Assembly: GCF_045679555.1 (NCBI RefSeq)
Contig: NC_092087.1
Span: forward strand, 86,973,864 to 87,037,863
Direction: 5' to 3'
From: Salvelinus alpinus
Taxonomy: Eukaryota; Chordata; Actinopteri; Salmoniformes; Salmonidae
Length of the DNA stretch: 64,000 bases
Position 1 is the stretch's first letter. Each line of letters begins with the position of its first letter. The notes under the pieces were generated by a model. The model did not search any database. It was not told the origin of the DNA and saw only the letters and a program-made list of their open reading frames with translations. Positions 45,291 to 58,215 of the stretch are shown one piece after another. A program made the position numbers and the translations under genes.

Positions 45291-45918
45291 CATGAAGACA
45301 GGAAGCCAGCTCTGCAGCACCTTTCAGCCCCTCAGTACATCTAGTTGCTGTCAACCACAGAACTCATACCCTTCTGTTTCATTCTCTTCTTGGACAGTAA
45401 GCTCACCTCCCCTCTCTCTCCTCATGAAGATGTTCATACCCTTCTGTTTCATTCTCTTCTTGGACAGTAAGCTCGCCTCCCCTCTCTCTCATCATGAAGA
45501 TGTTCATACCCTTCTGTTTCATTCTCTTCTTGGACAGTAAGCTCACCTCCCCTCTCTCTCCTCATGAAGATGTTCACACCCTGCTGTTTCATTCTCTTCT
45601 TGGACAGTAAGCTCGCCTCCCCTCTCTCTCATCATGAAGATGTTCACACCCTTCTGTTTCATTCTCTTCTTGGACAGTAAGCTCACCTCCCCTCTCTCTC
45701 CTCATGAAGATGTTCACACCCTTCTGTTTCATTCTCTTCTTGGACAGTAAGCTCACCTCCCCTCTCTCTCCTCATGAAGATGTTCACACCCTTCTGTTTC
45801 ATTCTCTTCTTGGACAGTAAGCTCACCTCCCCTCTCTCTCCTCATGAAGATGTTCATACCCTTCTGTTTCATTCTCTGTTCAGACAGTAAGCTCACCTCC
45901 CCTCTCTCTCCTCACACT
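45291..45918 (+). promoter_or_regulatory. Divergent leader module with 70-bp tandem repeat
   Basis: A leader-like start (CAGCACCTTTCAGCCCCTCA, then CAACCACAGAACTCATACCC) is followed by 70-bp units beginning GACAGTAAGCTCACC at 45393, 45463, 45533, 45603, 45673, 45743, 45813 and 45883. It ends CACACT at 45918 before GTAAGTATGC. Each unit repeats an internal GGACAGTAAG splice-donor-like word. Confidence 0.65.
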
Positions 45919-46059
45919 GTAAGTATGCTTGATGATGTCTATCTTTTCATTATCATCTGTTTCTAGTCATCAAACTTCTGCCTTGCCTGACAATTCAAAT
46001 TTTTGCAGGGCTTGACTATTCAAACTTCTGACAATATTTTTATGTTGTTGTTTTGTTTG

Positions 46060-46490
46060 TCTGTTAACCTAGATATACATAATGTAGACCTACACACAGT
46101 GTGTTTGTCTGTTAACCTAGACATACATAATGTAGACCTACATACAGTTTGTTTGTCTGTTAACCTAGACATACATAATGTAGACCTACATACAGTTTGT
46201 TTGTCTGTTAGCCTAGACATACATAATATAGACCTACACACAGTGTGTTTGTCTGTTAACCTAGACATACATAATGTAGACCTACATACAGTTTGTTTGT
46301 CTGTTAACCTAGACATACATAATGTAGACCTACATACAGTGTGTTTGTTTGTTAACCTAGACATACATAATGTAGACCTACTTACAGTTTGCTTGTCTGT
46401 TAACCTAGACATACATAATGTAAACCTACATACAGTTTGTTTGCCTGTTAACCTAGACATACATAATGTAGACCTACATAGAACATTTCT
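46060..46490 (+). repeat. 48-bp minisatellite, about 9 copies
   Basis: Unit contains TTAACCTAGACATACATAAT and GTAGACCTAC. As 48 is a multiple of three, both strands carry long repetitive frames (185 and 175 codons). No gene features. Confidence 0.93.
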
Positions 46491-46804
46491 GTGTAAATTA
46501 TGCTTTGCATGTGAATCTATGCGTAAGATATTTGGATGGTGTTTCATGTATTTGGGTTAATATTTTGCATGCATTTTTAAGTGCAGAAAAACACTGTATT
46601 TTGTGACAGCATGGGCAGTGCCATTGAGGGCTGTCTCCATTTTAAAGTAGTTAATTTCCTCTTTTTCGTCTTCGGTGAGTTTAATGACGTGGTTTCAAGT
46701 ATAAGACTTGTGCATATTATTTTGAGGCCTCTGAGAGCAATGGATTGTTGGGGAGACTTTTTTGTTTGAGTGAAAGTAGGAGTAAGAGTGATTGAGTGGA
46801 TACT

Positions 46805-47515
46805 TCGTAAGAGCTTTAGGAGTAGTGTTAACATGAGATACAGTGATGGTGGGTTGTGTTTGTGTAACGGATGTGAAATGGCTAGCTAGTTAGCGGGTAC
46901 GCGCTAATAGCATTTCAATCGGTTACGTCACTTGCTCTGAGACCTGAAGTAGGGTTTCCCCTTGCTCTGCAAGGGCCGCGGCCTTTGTGGAGCGATGGGT
47001 AACGACTCTTCATGGGCGACCGTTGTTGATGTGTGCAGAAGGTCCCTGGTTCGCGCCCGGGTATGGGCGAGGGGACGGTTTAAAGTTATACTGTTACATT
47101 TGGGAGTAGTAGTAACATGAGACACAGTGATGGTGGGTTGTGTTTAGGAGTAGTGTTAACATGAGACACAGTGATGGTGGGTTGTGTTTAGGAGTAGTAG
47201 TAACATGAGACACAGTGATGGTGGGTTGTGTTTAGGAGTAGTGTTAACATGAGACACAGTGATGGTGGGTTGTGTTTAGGAGTAGTATTAACATGAGACA
47301 GCAATGGTGGGTTGTGTTTAGGAGTAGTATTAACCTGAGACACAGTGATGGCGGGTTGTGTTTAGGAGTAGTATTAACATGAGACACCGTGATGGTGGGT
47401 TGTGTTTAGGAGTAGTATTAACATGAGACACAGTGATGGTGGGTTGTGTTTAGGAGTAGTATTAACATGAGACACAGTGATGGTGGGTTGTGTTTAGGAG
47501 TAGTATTAACATGAA
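46805..47515 (+). repeat. 44-bp minisatellite, interrupted by a SINE
   Basis: Same unit as 9345-10240. The array is split at about 46862 and resumes at about 47100. Confidence 0.93.
46863..47099 (+). mobile_element. SINE with TGTAAC...GTTACA ends inside the minisatellite
   Basis: Has GTGAAATGGCTAGCTAGTTA and a tRNA-like B-box CTGGTTCGCGCCC near 47046. Both flanks are 44-bp units, so it inserted into an existing array. Confidence 0.75.
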
Positions 47516-49015
47516 ACACAAGGCCGGCCTGCATAGGATTAGGCCTATGGCGGCAGATTGAAGAGGGCAGCATTTTCTGAGCTAAACTGACCAAGACCCA
47601 CATCCAACAACACAGAAAACATCACATAATTCTGCCTAAAAATAAAGACAATTTCTCTCAACCAGTGGGGTTTTTAGGTGAGGACTGATTCCACCCTGTG
47701 ATAGGCAGTAACCGCTTTGTCAACGACAGGGATGCAAAATATTTATATTGTCCATTCCCAGCATGCCTCTCCAGGGTGCTGTTGGAGAGACGCATCACTG
47801 CAGCGCTCCACCAACATTCTGGAAAAATAATGCAGCAGATATAACATTTGGTATAAAGAATATGTGGCCTTTTCGGGAAACTTTTTACATCAGGTTTCTC
47901 CGATATTTTAGCCTAACCTAAATGACGCCCATTCACATAAAAAATTAGCTGACACTTAACAAACAACATATTCTAAAAACAGGACAGGTCAAAGTAAAAT
48001 AGACAATATGGTCTGGACAACCAGGCTAGTCACTGCTGTCCAGGAGATTCATCCCGTGGGCTAAATTGTCATGATCAGTGGTTTCAAGGATACAAAATCT
48101 TTCAATGTTTTACTAAGCTGATCATAGTGAGAGAGAAAAATATATTTCTGTATTTGCCGCTGCAAATAGGCTCAGGATAACTCCTCTTGATAAAGTTGGG
48201 TAGCTGAAATTAAGAGCTTAATTTGCCAAATTGATTAGTCACAGGAATCAGGACTAATTAAGTTGATGAAGTGGCCTGTTTTACAAACGGTGGACCTACC
48301 AAATGGATGGTCATTCATTAAATTCTATTGTGGGCCGACATGGTAGAAAACACCCCCGTAAGCACAGGCCGACATCTTTTGGACATATTTTTGGTCATGT
48401 CCGAACTGGCAGTCTTCTTGGTGTTTTACAAATGGTAGGCCTACAACATAGATGAGCATTCCTAAAATTACATTTCAGACAACACTGTAGGCTATACCTC
48501 AGTAAGCACCGTCCTACACTGACACCTCTTGGAGGTCTTTTTTTGGTCCTGTCTGGACTGGATGTTTTTTTGGTGCATTACGGACCGGCCCTGATTTCCA
48601 CGTTCACGGACGTTGGTTGTTGGTCTGGTCCGGACCAAATCTGAACCAATCATAGACGTCGGTGTTTGGTTGAGATTTTGCCCGGTCTGGACCAGCTTTC
48701 ATTTGGCCCAAACACAGACGTCTATAAATAACGTCTTTTCATCTTTCATTCAGAACCTAAAGTGAACCTAACTTCAACGTCTGGAAAAACAAGCATTTTA
48801 AAACCACGACCTAGAGAGGTAACACCGGCCATCGACTTAACACTTTACAACTAAGCACGCTGAAAATAAACAAGCCTTCTGCAGAGTTGCACACACTGTG
48901 CACCAACCAACAGCTCCAAACAGAGAGCCAGAAGAGCTTTATTTCCTCCTTCCTGACTGCTTATGTGCTCTTAAAGTGGCAGTGCACGGTGAAGGGTCTG
49001 TGCAGAATACGCCAC
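47516..49015. other. Unrecognised 1.5-kb block between two minisatellites
   Basis: Starts AAGGCCGGCCTGCATAGGAT at the broken edge of the 44-bp array and ends at the 28-bp array. Inside, GGTCCGGACC-type words recur (48,610-48,760). No long frame. Probably one or more transposable elements not recognised here. Confidence 0.5.
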
Positions 49016-49018
49016 AAC

Positions 49019-49462
49019 ATTAAACTATATATGGATAACAGTCTACATTAGACTATATATAGATAACAGGCTACATTAGACTATATATGGATAACAGGCT
49101 ACATTAGACTGTATATGGATAACAGGCTACATTAGACTATATATAGATAACAGGCTACATTAGAATATGTATAGATAACAGGCTACATTAGACTATATAT
49201 GGATAACAGACTACATTAGACTATACATGGATAACAGGCTACATTAGAATATATATGGATAACAGGCTACATTAGAATATATATGGATAACAGGCTACAT
49301 TAGAATATATATGGATAACAGGCTACATTAGACTATATATGGATAACAGGCTACATTAGACTATATATGGATAACAGGCTACATTAGACTACATATAGAT
49401 AACAGGCTACATTAGACTATATATGGATAACAGGCTACATTAGACTATACTGTATATGGACA
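49019..49462 (-). repeat. 28-bp minisatellite, reverse, about 15 copies
   Basis: GGATAACAGGCTACATTAGA units, as at 11020-11610. Confidence 0.95.
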
Positions 49463-50250
49463 GCAGCAGTCAATACAGCAGGTTATGTTGATGATGATAC
49501 TGATGTCTCTGCTAACTAATGCTACTACCAGTACTGTACACAAGGGTCAACAGTGTAACATAATATGATAGTGGCATGTTGTAATACTACAGACATCAGT
49601 GTTTGTGTGATTAAATGTGACTTTGTCAAGTAGCCAGTGTTGTGTTTCACCATTCTATCTGATGTAATGTCAGTTTGTAATGTTGTTATTAGCCCAACAT
49701 TAATGAGGACATTATTATTAGGATGGTGCAGTAATGTTGAGATGTCAGAAGGGAGAACTCTAGTCTAGAACACTGGAACCTTCAGTACCACTTTGATGCA
49801 GCTGATGAGGAGTGTAAATTGAATGGGTTTGTAGAATAGAATGAATGACATCATGGAACTAACCAAATGTAAATGGAACTTTGACCTGTTCCATGTAGAA
49901 CTCAGAGGGACAAGGATAAAACATTCTAAGATATTATAAACATTCCACATAGAATAGTCAACATATTGTTAACATGGTTCTGTATTTAAATAAAAGTGGA
50001 AATGGGGGATATTTTGTCCATTTTAGAAAAGTAGGACCCATTTTAATACAGTAACCTCTATTCTCTGACATGCTGTTCTGGTCCTCATGCATGTTAATGT
50101 CTTAAAGAGGAAGGAAAGGACAGTTCTGTATCAGCTACTTCTTTTCTGACTACTATAAATATGTATCAACCACAGAACACACACTTACTAGCAGTTCCCA
50201 CTCACTACCAGTAATTTGACTCACTGTACAAGACCTCTCCCCTTCAGTCT
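49463..50250 (+). promoter_or_regulatory. Leader module D: promoter and first exon copy
   Basis: Full set of module landmarks: core near 49736, ATGTATCAACCACAGAACAC, an exon ending TCAGTCT at 50250 before GTAAGTACTC, then intron-like sequence. No receptor coding exon follows on this strand within the window. Confidence 0.65.
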
Positions 50251-50476
50251 GTAAGTACTCTTGATATCTTGAAATGTAGTTTTTGGTTATTTGTTTTTAG
50301 TCATAAGTCATATATGATATATGTATCATTTTACTTCTTGTTATGTTTTGAGCTGTGTTTTGGTTGTTACATCAGGGCCAGTATTCATAAAGTGTCTCAG
50401 TGTAGGAGTGTTGATCTACATAGTGATGAGATGATTATCCAGGGTAAAATAGACATGCAGACAAACATTGTAACAC

Positions 50477-50584
<108 letters not shown>

Positions 50585-50588
50585 GGGG

Positions 50589-50861
50589 GTGGGGGATTTG
50601 TACATTGCTAGACATGACCACCTTGTTGCCCTGATTGCCAGTGAGGTGAGACAAGTAGTCTCACCAACAGCACACATGCATAAACGTTCTTGTATAAGGG
50701 GAAGCTGGTTTGATGTTGATGATGATGTGTTTTCCTGTGTGCCAAATACACCAGATATAGTTGTTGTGGGGAGAGGCCAGGGGGATGTGCTCATTTTGGA
50801 AGTGGGCTGCTCATTTAATTACTACATAGAGCAGGTCTTTATAGAGAATCTGCTTAAATAG
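50589..50861 (+). pseudogene. Possible restriction-like endonuclease end of a non-LTR element
   Basis: 90 codons ending in a stop. YIARHDHLVALIA, then VPNTPDIVVVGRG and VLILEVGCSFNYYIEQVF, have the RHD, PD and (D/E)xx layout of the PD-(D/E)XK endonuclease at the C-terminus of R2/R4-type fish elements. No reverse transcriptase lies upstream; the (GT)n run abuts it. The assignment rests on motif style only. Confidence 0.45.
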
Positions 50862-51660
50862 CAGCCCCTCGTGGTGCTTGGACAGCCTGGGTGGAGGTGC
50901 TAGCTGGTGGAGCTGATATTTGGCAGGGACCTTTAAAATGTTTAAACCCTTTTTTTATTTTTTATTATTGCTTCAAATAAAGGATTTCAAATGTATGTGT
51001 GACACAGCAGATTTATCGTAGGGCCCTTCAGGACCAGACTGAAAGTAAGTAGGGTTGACATCTATACATAAGATGTGATGTGGATGAGAACCTGTGGCCA
51101 AATGCATAAGACAGGGTTGACTAGTATTGCTACTGTATCTGTATCGGTAGATTGTGTATATACACATTCTTGTATTTTGGAATCACTCAATGCCAAAAAA
51201 TGACATAAAACATATTGAAGCATATTGCATCATGTCTGATTTATTCCTGTAACATATACTGCATTGAATTCTAAACAGTAGAGGTGTCATTCTTGTTTTG
51301 TCAAGGCATTTGACAAAACAAAACATTGTGTAATGCTACATGTTGTTAGTGTGTTTTAGGTCATTGTTTTATGAGGGACAAAGTGTGCTTGTTGGGTGAC
51401 AACCTTTACTAGTGTTATGGAAGAATGAGTTGATTTGAGACATGTATGAAGTGTTTTGGTAGTTTTAGTGCATTTTGGATGTGAAATTAACTGCTGTGCC
51501 AAGCTGAAAGTTGGTTAGGAGAACTGTGTGAAGAGTTTTGAAAAAGTGACCTAAGTATTGAGAGGTGGTCCTAGCGATTGTAATAAAAACTGTAACTGCA
51601 AAATTGTATTTGTAACATATCAACTTCCACTAGAGGTCAGTAGAGTGAGGCTTAAGTCTT
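50862..51660. other. No gene recognised
   Basis: AT-rich. An AATAAA near 50978 may be the tail of the element above. Confidence 0.5.
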
Positions 51661-51664
51661 TTCC

Positions 51665-51817
<153 letters not shown>

Positions 51818-52024
51818 GTATTTTTATATATGAATCTGATTGTTGGATATACAGTCATGACCAAAATGATTGGCACCCTTGACAAATACTGAGCTATATT
51901 GTGTGCTACAAAGTTGGGATGTACATTGTACATGTTGTTTCACATGAAGACTTTAGCATGCTATTTTAAGAGCTCTCAGAGAAACAGAGTGACAGTAAGA
52001 GTAAGAGTGATTGAGTTGATGTTT

Positions 52025-53940
52025 CATAAGAGGTTTAGGAGTAGTATTAACATGAGACACAGTGATGGTAGGTTGTGTTTAGGAGTAGTATTAACATGAG
52101 ACACAGTGATGGTGGGTTGTGTTTAGGAGTAGTATTAACATGAGACACAGTGATGGACGGTTGTGTTTAGGAGTAGTATTAACATGAGACACAGTGATGG
52201 TGGGTTGTGTTTAGGAGTAGTATTAACATGAGACACAGTGATGGTGGGTTGTGTTAAGGAGTAGTATTATCATGAGACACAGTGATGGTGGGTTGTGTTT
52301 AGGAGTAGTATTAACATGAGACACAGTGACTTTGGGGTGTGTTTAGGAGTAGTATTAACATGAGACACAGGGATGGTGGGTTGTGTTTAGGAGTAGTATT
52401 ATCATGAGACACAGTGATGGTGGGTTGTGTTTAGGAGTAGTATTAACATGAGACACAGTGACTTTGGGGTGTGTTTAGGAGTAGTATTAACATGAGACAC
52501 AGGGATGGTGGGTTGTGTTTAGGAGTAGTATTAACATGAGACACAGTGATGATGGGTTGTGTTTAGGATTAGTATTAACATGAGACACAGTGATGGTGGG
52601 TTGTGTTTAGGAGTAGTATTAACATGAGACACAGTGATGGTGGGTTGTGTTTAGGAGTAGTATTAACATGAGACACAGTGATGGTGGGTTGTGTTTAGGA
52701 GTAGTATTAACATGAGACACAGTGATGGTGGGTTGTGTTTAGGAGTAGTATTAACATGAGACACAGTGATGGTGGGTTGTGTTTAGGAGTAGTATTAACA
52801 TGAGACACAGTGACTTTGGGGTGTGTTTAGGAGTAGTATTAACATGAGACACAGGGATGGTGGGTTGTGTTTAGGAGTAGTATTATCATGAGACACAGTG
52901 ATGGTGGGTTGTGTTTAGGAGTAGTATTAACATGAGACACAGTGACTTTGGGGTGTGTTTAGGAGTAGTATTAACATGAGACACAGGGATGGTGGGTTGT
53001 GTTTAGGAGTAGTATTAACATGAGACACAGTGATGATGGGTTGTGTTTAGGATTAGTATTAACATGAGACACAGTGATGGTGGGTTGTGTTTAGGAGTAG
53101 TATTAACATGAGACACAGTGATGGTGGGTTGTGTTTAGGAGTAGTATTAACATGAGACACAGTGATGGTGGGTTGTGTTTAGGAGTAGTATTAACATGAG
53201 ACACAGTGATGGTGGGTTGTGTTTAGGAGTAGTATTAACATGAGACACAGTGATGGTGGTTTGTGTTAAGGAGTAGTATTAACATGAGACACCGTGATGG
53301 TGGGTTGTGTTTAGGAGTAGTATTAACATGAGACACAGTGATGGTGGATTGTGTTTAGGAGTAGTATTAACATGAGACACAGTGATGGTGGGTTGTGTTT
53401 AGGAGTAGTATTAACATGAGACACAGTGACGGTGGGTTGTGTTTAGAAGTAGTATTAACATGAGACACAGTGATGGTGGGTTGTGTTTAGGAGTAGTATT
53501 AACATGAGACACAGTGATGGTGGGTTGTGTTTAGGAGTAGTATTAACATGAGACACAGTGATGGTGGGTTGTGTTTAGGAGTAGTATTAACATGAGACAC
53601 AGTGATGGTGGGTTGTGTTTAGGAGTAGTATTAACATGAGACACAGTGATGGTGGGTTGTGTTTAGGAGTAGTATTAACATGAGACACAGTGATGGTGGG
53701 TTGTGTTTAGGAGTAGTATTAACATGAGACACAGTGATGGTGGGTTGTGTTTAGGAGTAGTATTAACATGAGACACAGTGACGGTGGGTTGTGTTTAGAA
53801 GTAGTATTAACATGAGACACAGTGATGGTGGGTTGTGTTTAGGAGTAGTATTAACATGAGACACAGTGATGGTGGGTTGTGTTTAGGAGTAGTATTAACA
53901 TGAGACACAGTGATGGTGGATTGTGTTTAGGAGTAGTATT
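52025..53940 (+). repeat. 44-bp minisatellite, about 43 copies, with higher-order repeat
   Basis: Variant units TGACTTTGGGGTGTG occur at 52327, 52459, 52811 and 52943, and a GATGATGGGTT/AGGATTAG pair occurs twice, 484 bp apart. This is an 11-unit (484-bp) higher-order duplication inside the array. Confidence 0.95.
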
Positions 53941-54440
53941 TGTACATTAGACTATGTATGGATAACAGGCTACATTAGACTATGTATGGATAACAGGCTA
54001 CATCAGACTATATATGTATAGTAGGCTTTATTAGACTATATATGGATAACAGGCTACATTAGACTATATATGGACAACAGGCTACATTAGACTATATATG
54101 GACAACAGGCTACATTAGACTATATATGGATAACAGGCTACATTAGACTATATATGGATAACAGGCCACATTAGACTATATATGGATAACTGGCTACATT
54201 AGACTATATATGGATAACAGGCTACATTAGACTATATATGGATAACAGGCTACATTAGACTATATATGGATAACAGGCTACATTAGACTATTTGGATAAC
54301 AGGCTACATTAGACTATATATGGATAACAGGCTACATTAGACTATATATGGATAACAGGCTACATTAGACTATATATTGATAACAGGCTACATTAGACTA
54401 TATATTAATAACAGGCTACATTAGACTATACAGTATATGG
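53941..54440 (-). repeat. 28-bp minisatellite, reverse, about 17 copies
   Basis: Directly abuts the 44-bp array with no spacer. Units as at 11020-11610. Confidence 0.95.
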
Positions 54441-55215
54441 ACAGCAGCAGTCAATACAGCAGGTTATGGTGATGATGATACTGATTCCTCTGCTAACTAA
54501 TGCTACTACCAGTACTGTACACAAGGGTCAACAGTGTAACATAATATGATAGTGGCATGTTGTAATACTACAGACATCAGTGTTTGTGTGATTTAAATGT
54601 GACTTTGTCAAGTAGACAGTGTTGTGTTTCACCATTCTATCTGATTTAATTCCAGTTTGTAATATTGATATTAGCCCAGCACTATTGAGGACAATATTAT
54701 TAGGAGGCTGCAGTAATGTTGAGATGCCAGTAGGGAGAACACTAGTCTAGAACACTGCAGTAATGTTGAGATGCCAGTAGGTGGAGCTCTAGTCTAGAAC
54801 ACTGCAGTAATGTTGAGATGCCAGTAGGGAGAACTCTAGTCTAGAACACTGCAGTAATGTTGAGATGCCAGTAGGGAGAACTCTAGTCTAGAACACTGGA
54901 ACCTTCAGTATCACTTTGATGCAGCTGATGAGGAGTGTAAATTGAATGTGTTTGTAGAATAGAATGAATGACATCATGGAACTGACCAAATGTAAATGGA
55001 ACTTTGACCTGTTCCATGTAGAACTCAGAGGGACAAGACAACACATTCTAAGATATTATAAACATTCCATATAGAATAGTCAACATATTGTTAACATGGT
55101 GCTGTATTTAAATAAGAGTGGAAATGGGTGACATTGTGTCCATTATAGAAATGTAGGAACCATTTTAATACAGTATCCTCCCTTTTCTGACTTACTGTTC
55201 AGGTCGTGTTGCATA
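54441..55215 (+). promoter_or_regulatory. Leader module E with 47-bp core amplified four times
   Basis: The module core (GCAGTAATGTTGAGATGCCA to CTAGTCTAGAACACT, 47 bp) occurs four times in tandem at 54710-54897. The module then runs normally to about 55200, where similarity stops before the leader exon. Truncated module. Confidence 0.65.
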
Positions 55216-55409
55216 TTAATGCTTTGTATGATGATTGTGAGGCGCTATACATATTCAAGTCACAAGTTGGACTTCAAATAGACCTATGGCAGGGTTGCCC
55301 AACTCTCAGCCTGTGTGCCAAATTCGGCCTATGTGTGGTTTTATTTGGCCCCCCAAGTTTTCTGAGCCAAAAAAAAAGAAGATCTATATGTTTTTTTAAA
55401 TTTATTTTT

Positions 55410-55640
55410 TACCCCTTTTTTCACCCCAACTTCGTGGTATCCAATTGGTAGTAGTTACAATCTTGTCTCATCGCTGTAACTCCCGTACGGACTCGGGATT
55501 TGCGAACGTCGAGTGCCATGCGTTCTCCGAAACACAACCCAACCAAGCCGCACTGCTTCTTGACACAACGCACATCCAACCCGGAAGCCAGCCGCACCAA
55601 TGTGTCGGAGGAAATACCGTACACCTGGCTACCTGGTAAG
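55410..55640 (-). mobile_element. tRNA-derived SINE fragment
   Basis: Has the body and tail of the family at 43917-44330 (GTATCCAATTGGTAGTAGTT, ACTCCCGTACGGACTCGGGA). The tRNA-like head is missing. Confidence 0.65.
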
Positions 55641-57127
55641 CGTGCACTGGTCTGCCATATAGCACGCTTCTGTCTATTTGAGCTGGTCAGTATGTGTAGA
55701 TAAACCTGTCTAATGCAGCTTTCAATTAAATATATTGCATAGTAAAACTGCATAAGTGATGTTCTCCACTTTCTGGAGTTTTGAAATCAGTGGAATTCGA
55801 GTATGATAGCTAAGGAGATTACATCTTTAAACTAAGGGCAACTAGGATGTATACGGGTAAGATAGTCTAGCTAGCTACATTTATTTTCAGATATTGCACA
55901 TTTCTAATTTTGACAGAAAGGGGTTTCATTTCAAGTTAAAGTGTACTGTTAGTTAGCTAATGTTAGCTGGCTGGCTCGCTAGCTAACGTAACATGTATGA
56001 TCTTATTATTCATATCTCAGAGCCATTTGCTTGGCTATTAATAGCCTAATGCTAGCTAGCTAACATTGAACCTGGTTGGTGAGCTTCCTGCAGATTCATG
56101 CAACGTCATGAGTTGGGATAATGGCACTTTTTTAGCTAGCTAACTAGCTACATGTCTTCACAAAAAGGTCTCCACTATGCAAGTATTCATTTCAATAGAA
56201 TGTCACTGCAACAACTGTTGATAGACGTAATGTTAGTCAGAGCAAATTTACCAGCTAACTACTCTGATTTCAGACCACGGGTAAGATAGTCTAGCTACAT
56301 TTTCAGATATTGCACATTTCTCATTTTGACATAAAGTCTCAATTTCCAGTTAAAGTGTAATGTTAGCTAGCTGAATATTGCCGTTGAATATGGCCGGTGT
56401 CAGTAAACATCGGCAAAAAAGCGCAATTAAATTGTTGCCAGCAGCACATTTACAGTCACCAACACTCTGGATAACATGAAAACAGCCTAACCAGCTCTGC
56501 TAGGGACAGTAAAATGGGGGGGTGTGAACGATGCTGAATGGGTGTAGACAAAGAAGAGCTCTCCATTAGGTACCAAAACATTCAAAGGCCATTTACTCAA
56601 AAGTGAGGTTGATCAACTTTCAATGCAGAATTACTTTCCCAGTGTTCCTCAAATGTAGTGTATGATATACCATGTTGTAGATCTATGTCTCTGCTTTCAT
56701 CCAATGTAAAAAAAAAAAAAAACATAATTTCAAATTTTGCTACATAAGACCGAATCAAGGCGTTCAGTCACATTTGGACATTTTTCACAGAATATCTTTC
56801 CCGTTTTTTTGTTGTTGTGTTACTGTATTTTCTCCCCAAACTGTAAACGTCTTTGCTTCTCAAAAGATGACAGAGAAAACTTGACCGATGTCAACTAGAT
56901 TGAAGCATTCATTCTATCGATCTATTACATTATTCTGTTGAGGGTTTATTTAGTCTTCTAGGGCAACATGTAATGACAAAAGAGAAACTACATATAACTA
57001 GAAATTATAGACAAGTTGACAAACAAATAGACTATCAAAATATCGGAAATGAAAGTAGAAATATATCTCAATCAGGCAGCAACAGAAGATTCCGGCACCC
57101 CTGACAGAAATAATTGTTCTGACGTCT
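55641..57127. mobile_element. Dispersed-repeat debris
   Basis: 55640-56510 resembles 24700-25200 and 25840-26000 (GCTAGCTAACGT words, GAATATGGCCGGTGTCAGTA). About 56515-56785 is copy 3 of the repeat at 25235. No coding sequence. Confidence 0.55.
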
Positions 57128-58215
57128 GACTATAGCCTATAGCGCATTTTCTATATTTACGGTTAGAGTTGGGTGAGAGATTTTCACTTTATCACATGTA
57201 GTCGGGCGGTTAGCAATGGTGCGGGTGCAGGTTAACAAACAGCTGACAGGCATGTAATTGGTGAGGAACAGTGATGATCTGTTCAATGGTGCCATCATGT
57301 GTCCAATAGGCAGAAATACAAGAAGCAACAGCAGAGAGAAAATAGTTATGAATCAATGTATTAATAGTTGATCAAATAATCAATGTATTTCTTATCTTAA
57401 ACTTTAAAGCTTATTTGCAACATGATGCTTATATGATGTTATTCCTGTATGAATTGCAAAGGTAAATATGTAATGTAAAATAGGTAATAATAACAATTTT
57501 GATGATACAATAAGTGATCATGACACTAAACAATATGGTATTACCTAATATATAATAATAATGAATATAAAATATGCAATAATGTCTGAAAACAATACAA
57601 AGTATGACACTGAACCACACTGTAGAAACTGCAAATCTTTAAATGTATGTAATGTACTGATGACATGTGTCACGCCCTAACCTCAGTTATCTATGTTTTC
57701 TTTATTATTTTGGTTAGGTCAGGGTGTGACGAGGGTGGGTATGCTTGTTTTGTATTGTCTAGGTTTTTTTGTATGTCTAGGGGTGTTTGTAAGTCTAGGC
57801 ATATGTAGGTCTATGGTGGCCTGAATTGGTTCCCAATCAGAGGCAGCTGTTTATCGTTGTCTCTGATTGGGGATCATATTTAGGTTGCCATTTTCCCTTT
57901 TGGTTTTGTGGGTTCTTATTCTATGTTTAGTTGCCTGTCTGCACTAGCCATATTAGCTTCACGGTTCATTTTGTTATTTTGTTCGTTTTGTTCAGTGTTC
58001 GTTCTTTAAATAAAGATGAATCTATGCTTATCACGCTGCGCCTTGGTCTCCTCCCTACGACGGCCGTGACAACATGTATAAAAAAAACAAGCAATATCAT
58101 CACACTGAACAATATGGTATTACGTAGTATAAAATTAGTAATAATGTCTGACAGAAATACAAAGTAAATCATCATTAAACACATCAGGAGAAACTTGACC
58201 AAAGAGCTAAAAATA
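57128..58215 (-). other. Inverted copy of receptor 3' flank
   Basis: 57270-57640 and 58072-58200 are reverse-complement relatives of 5445-5830 (AATACAAAGTAAATCATCAT; ATGAATCAATGTATTAATAG). They mark the 3' side of the - strand receptor. The block is partly duplicated and split by an LTR. Confidence 0.7.
57668..58071 (+). mobile_element. Solo LTR (TGTCACG family)
   Basis: Starts TGTCACGCCC and ends GCCGTGACA, flanked by ACATG at 57663-57667 and 58072-58076. Cleanest member of the family here. Confidence 0.88.

Noticed and set aside
46003..46560. Frames of 185 (+) and 175 (-) codons
   Set aside because: 48-bp repeat, a multiple of three, so frames stay open without selection.
52025..53940. 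Regular repeats that might suggest a CRISPR-like array
   Set aside because: Units are directly adjacent with no unique spacers, in a vertebrate genome: a minisatellite.
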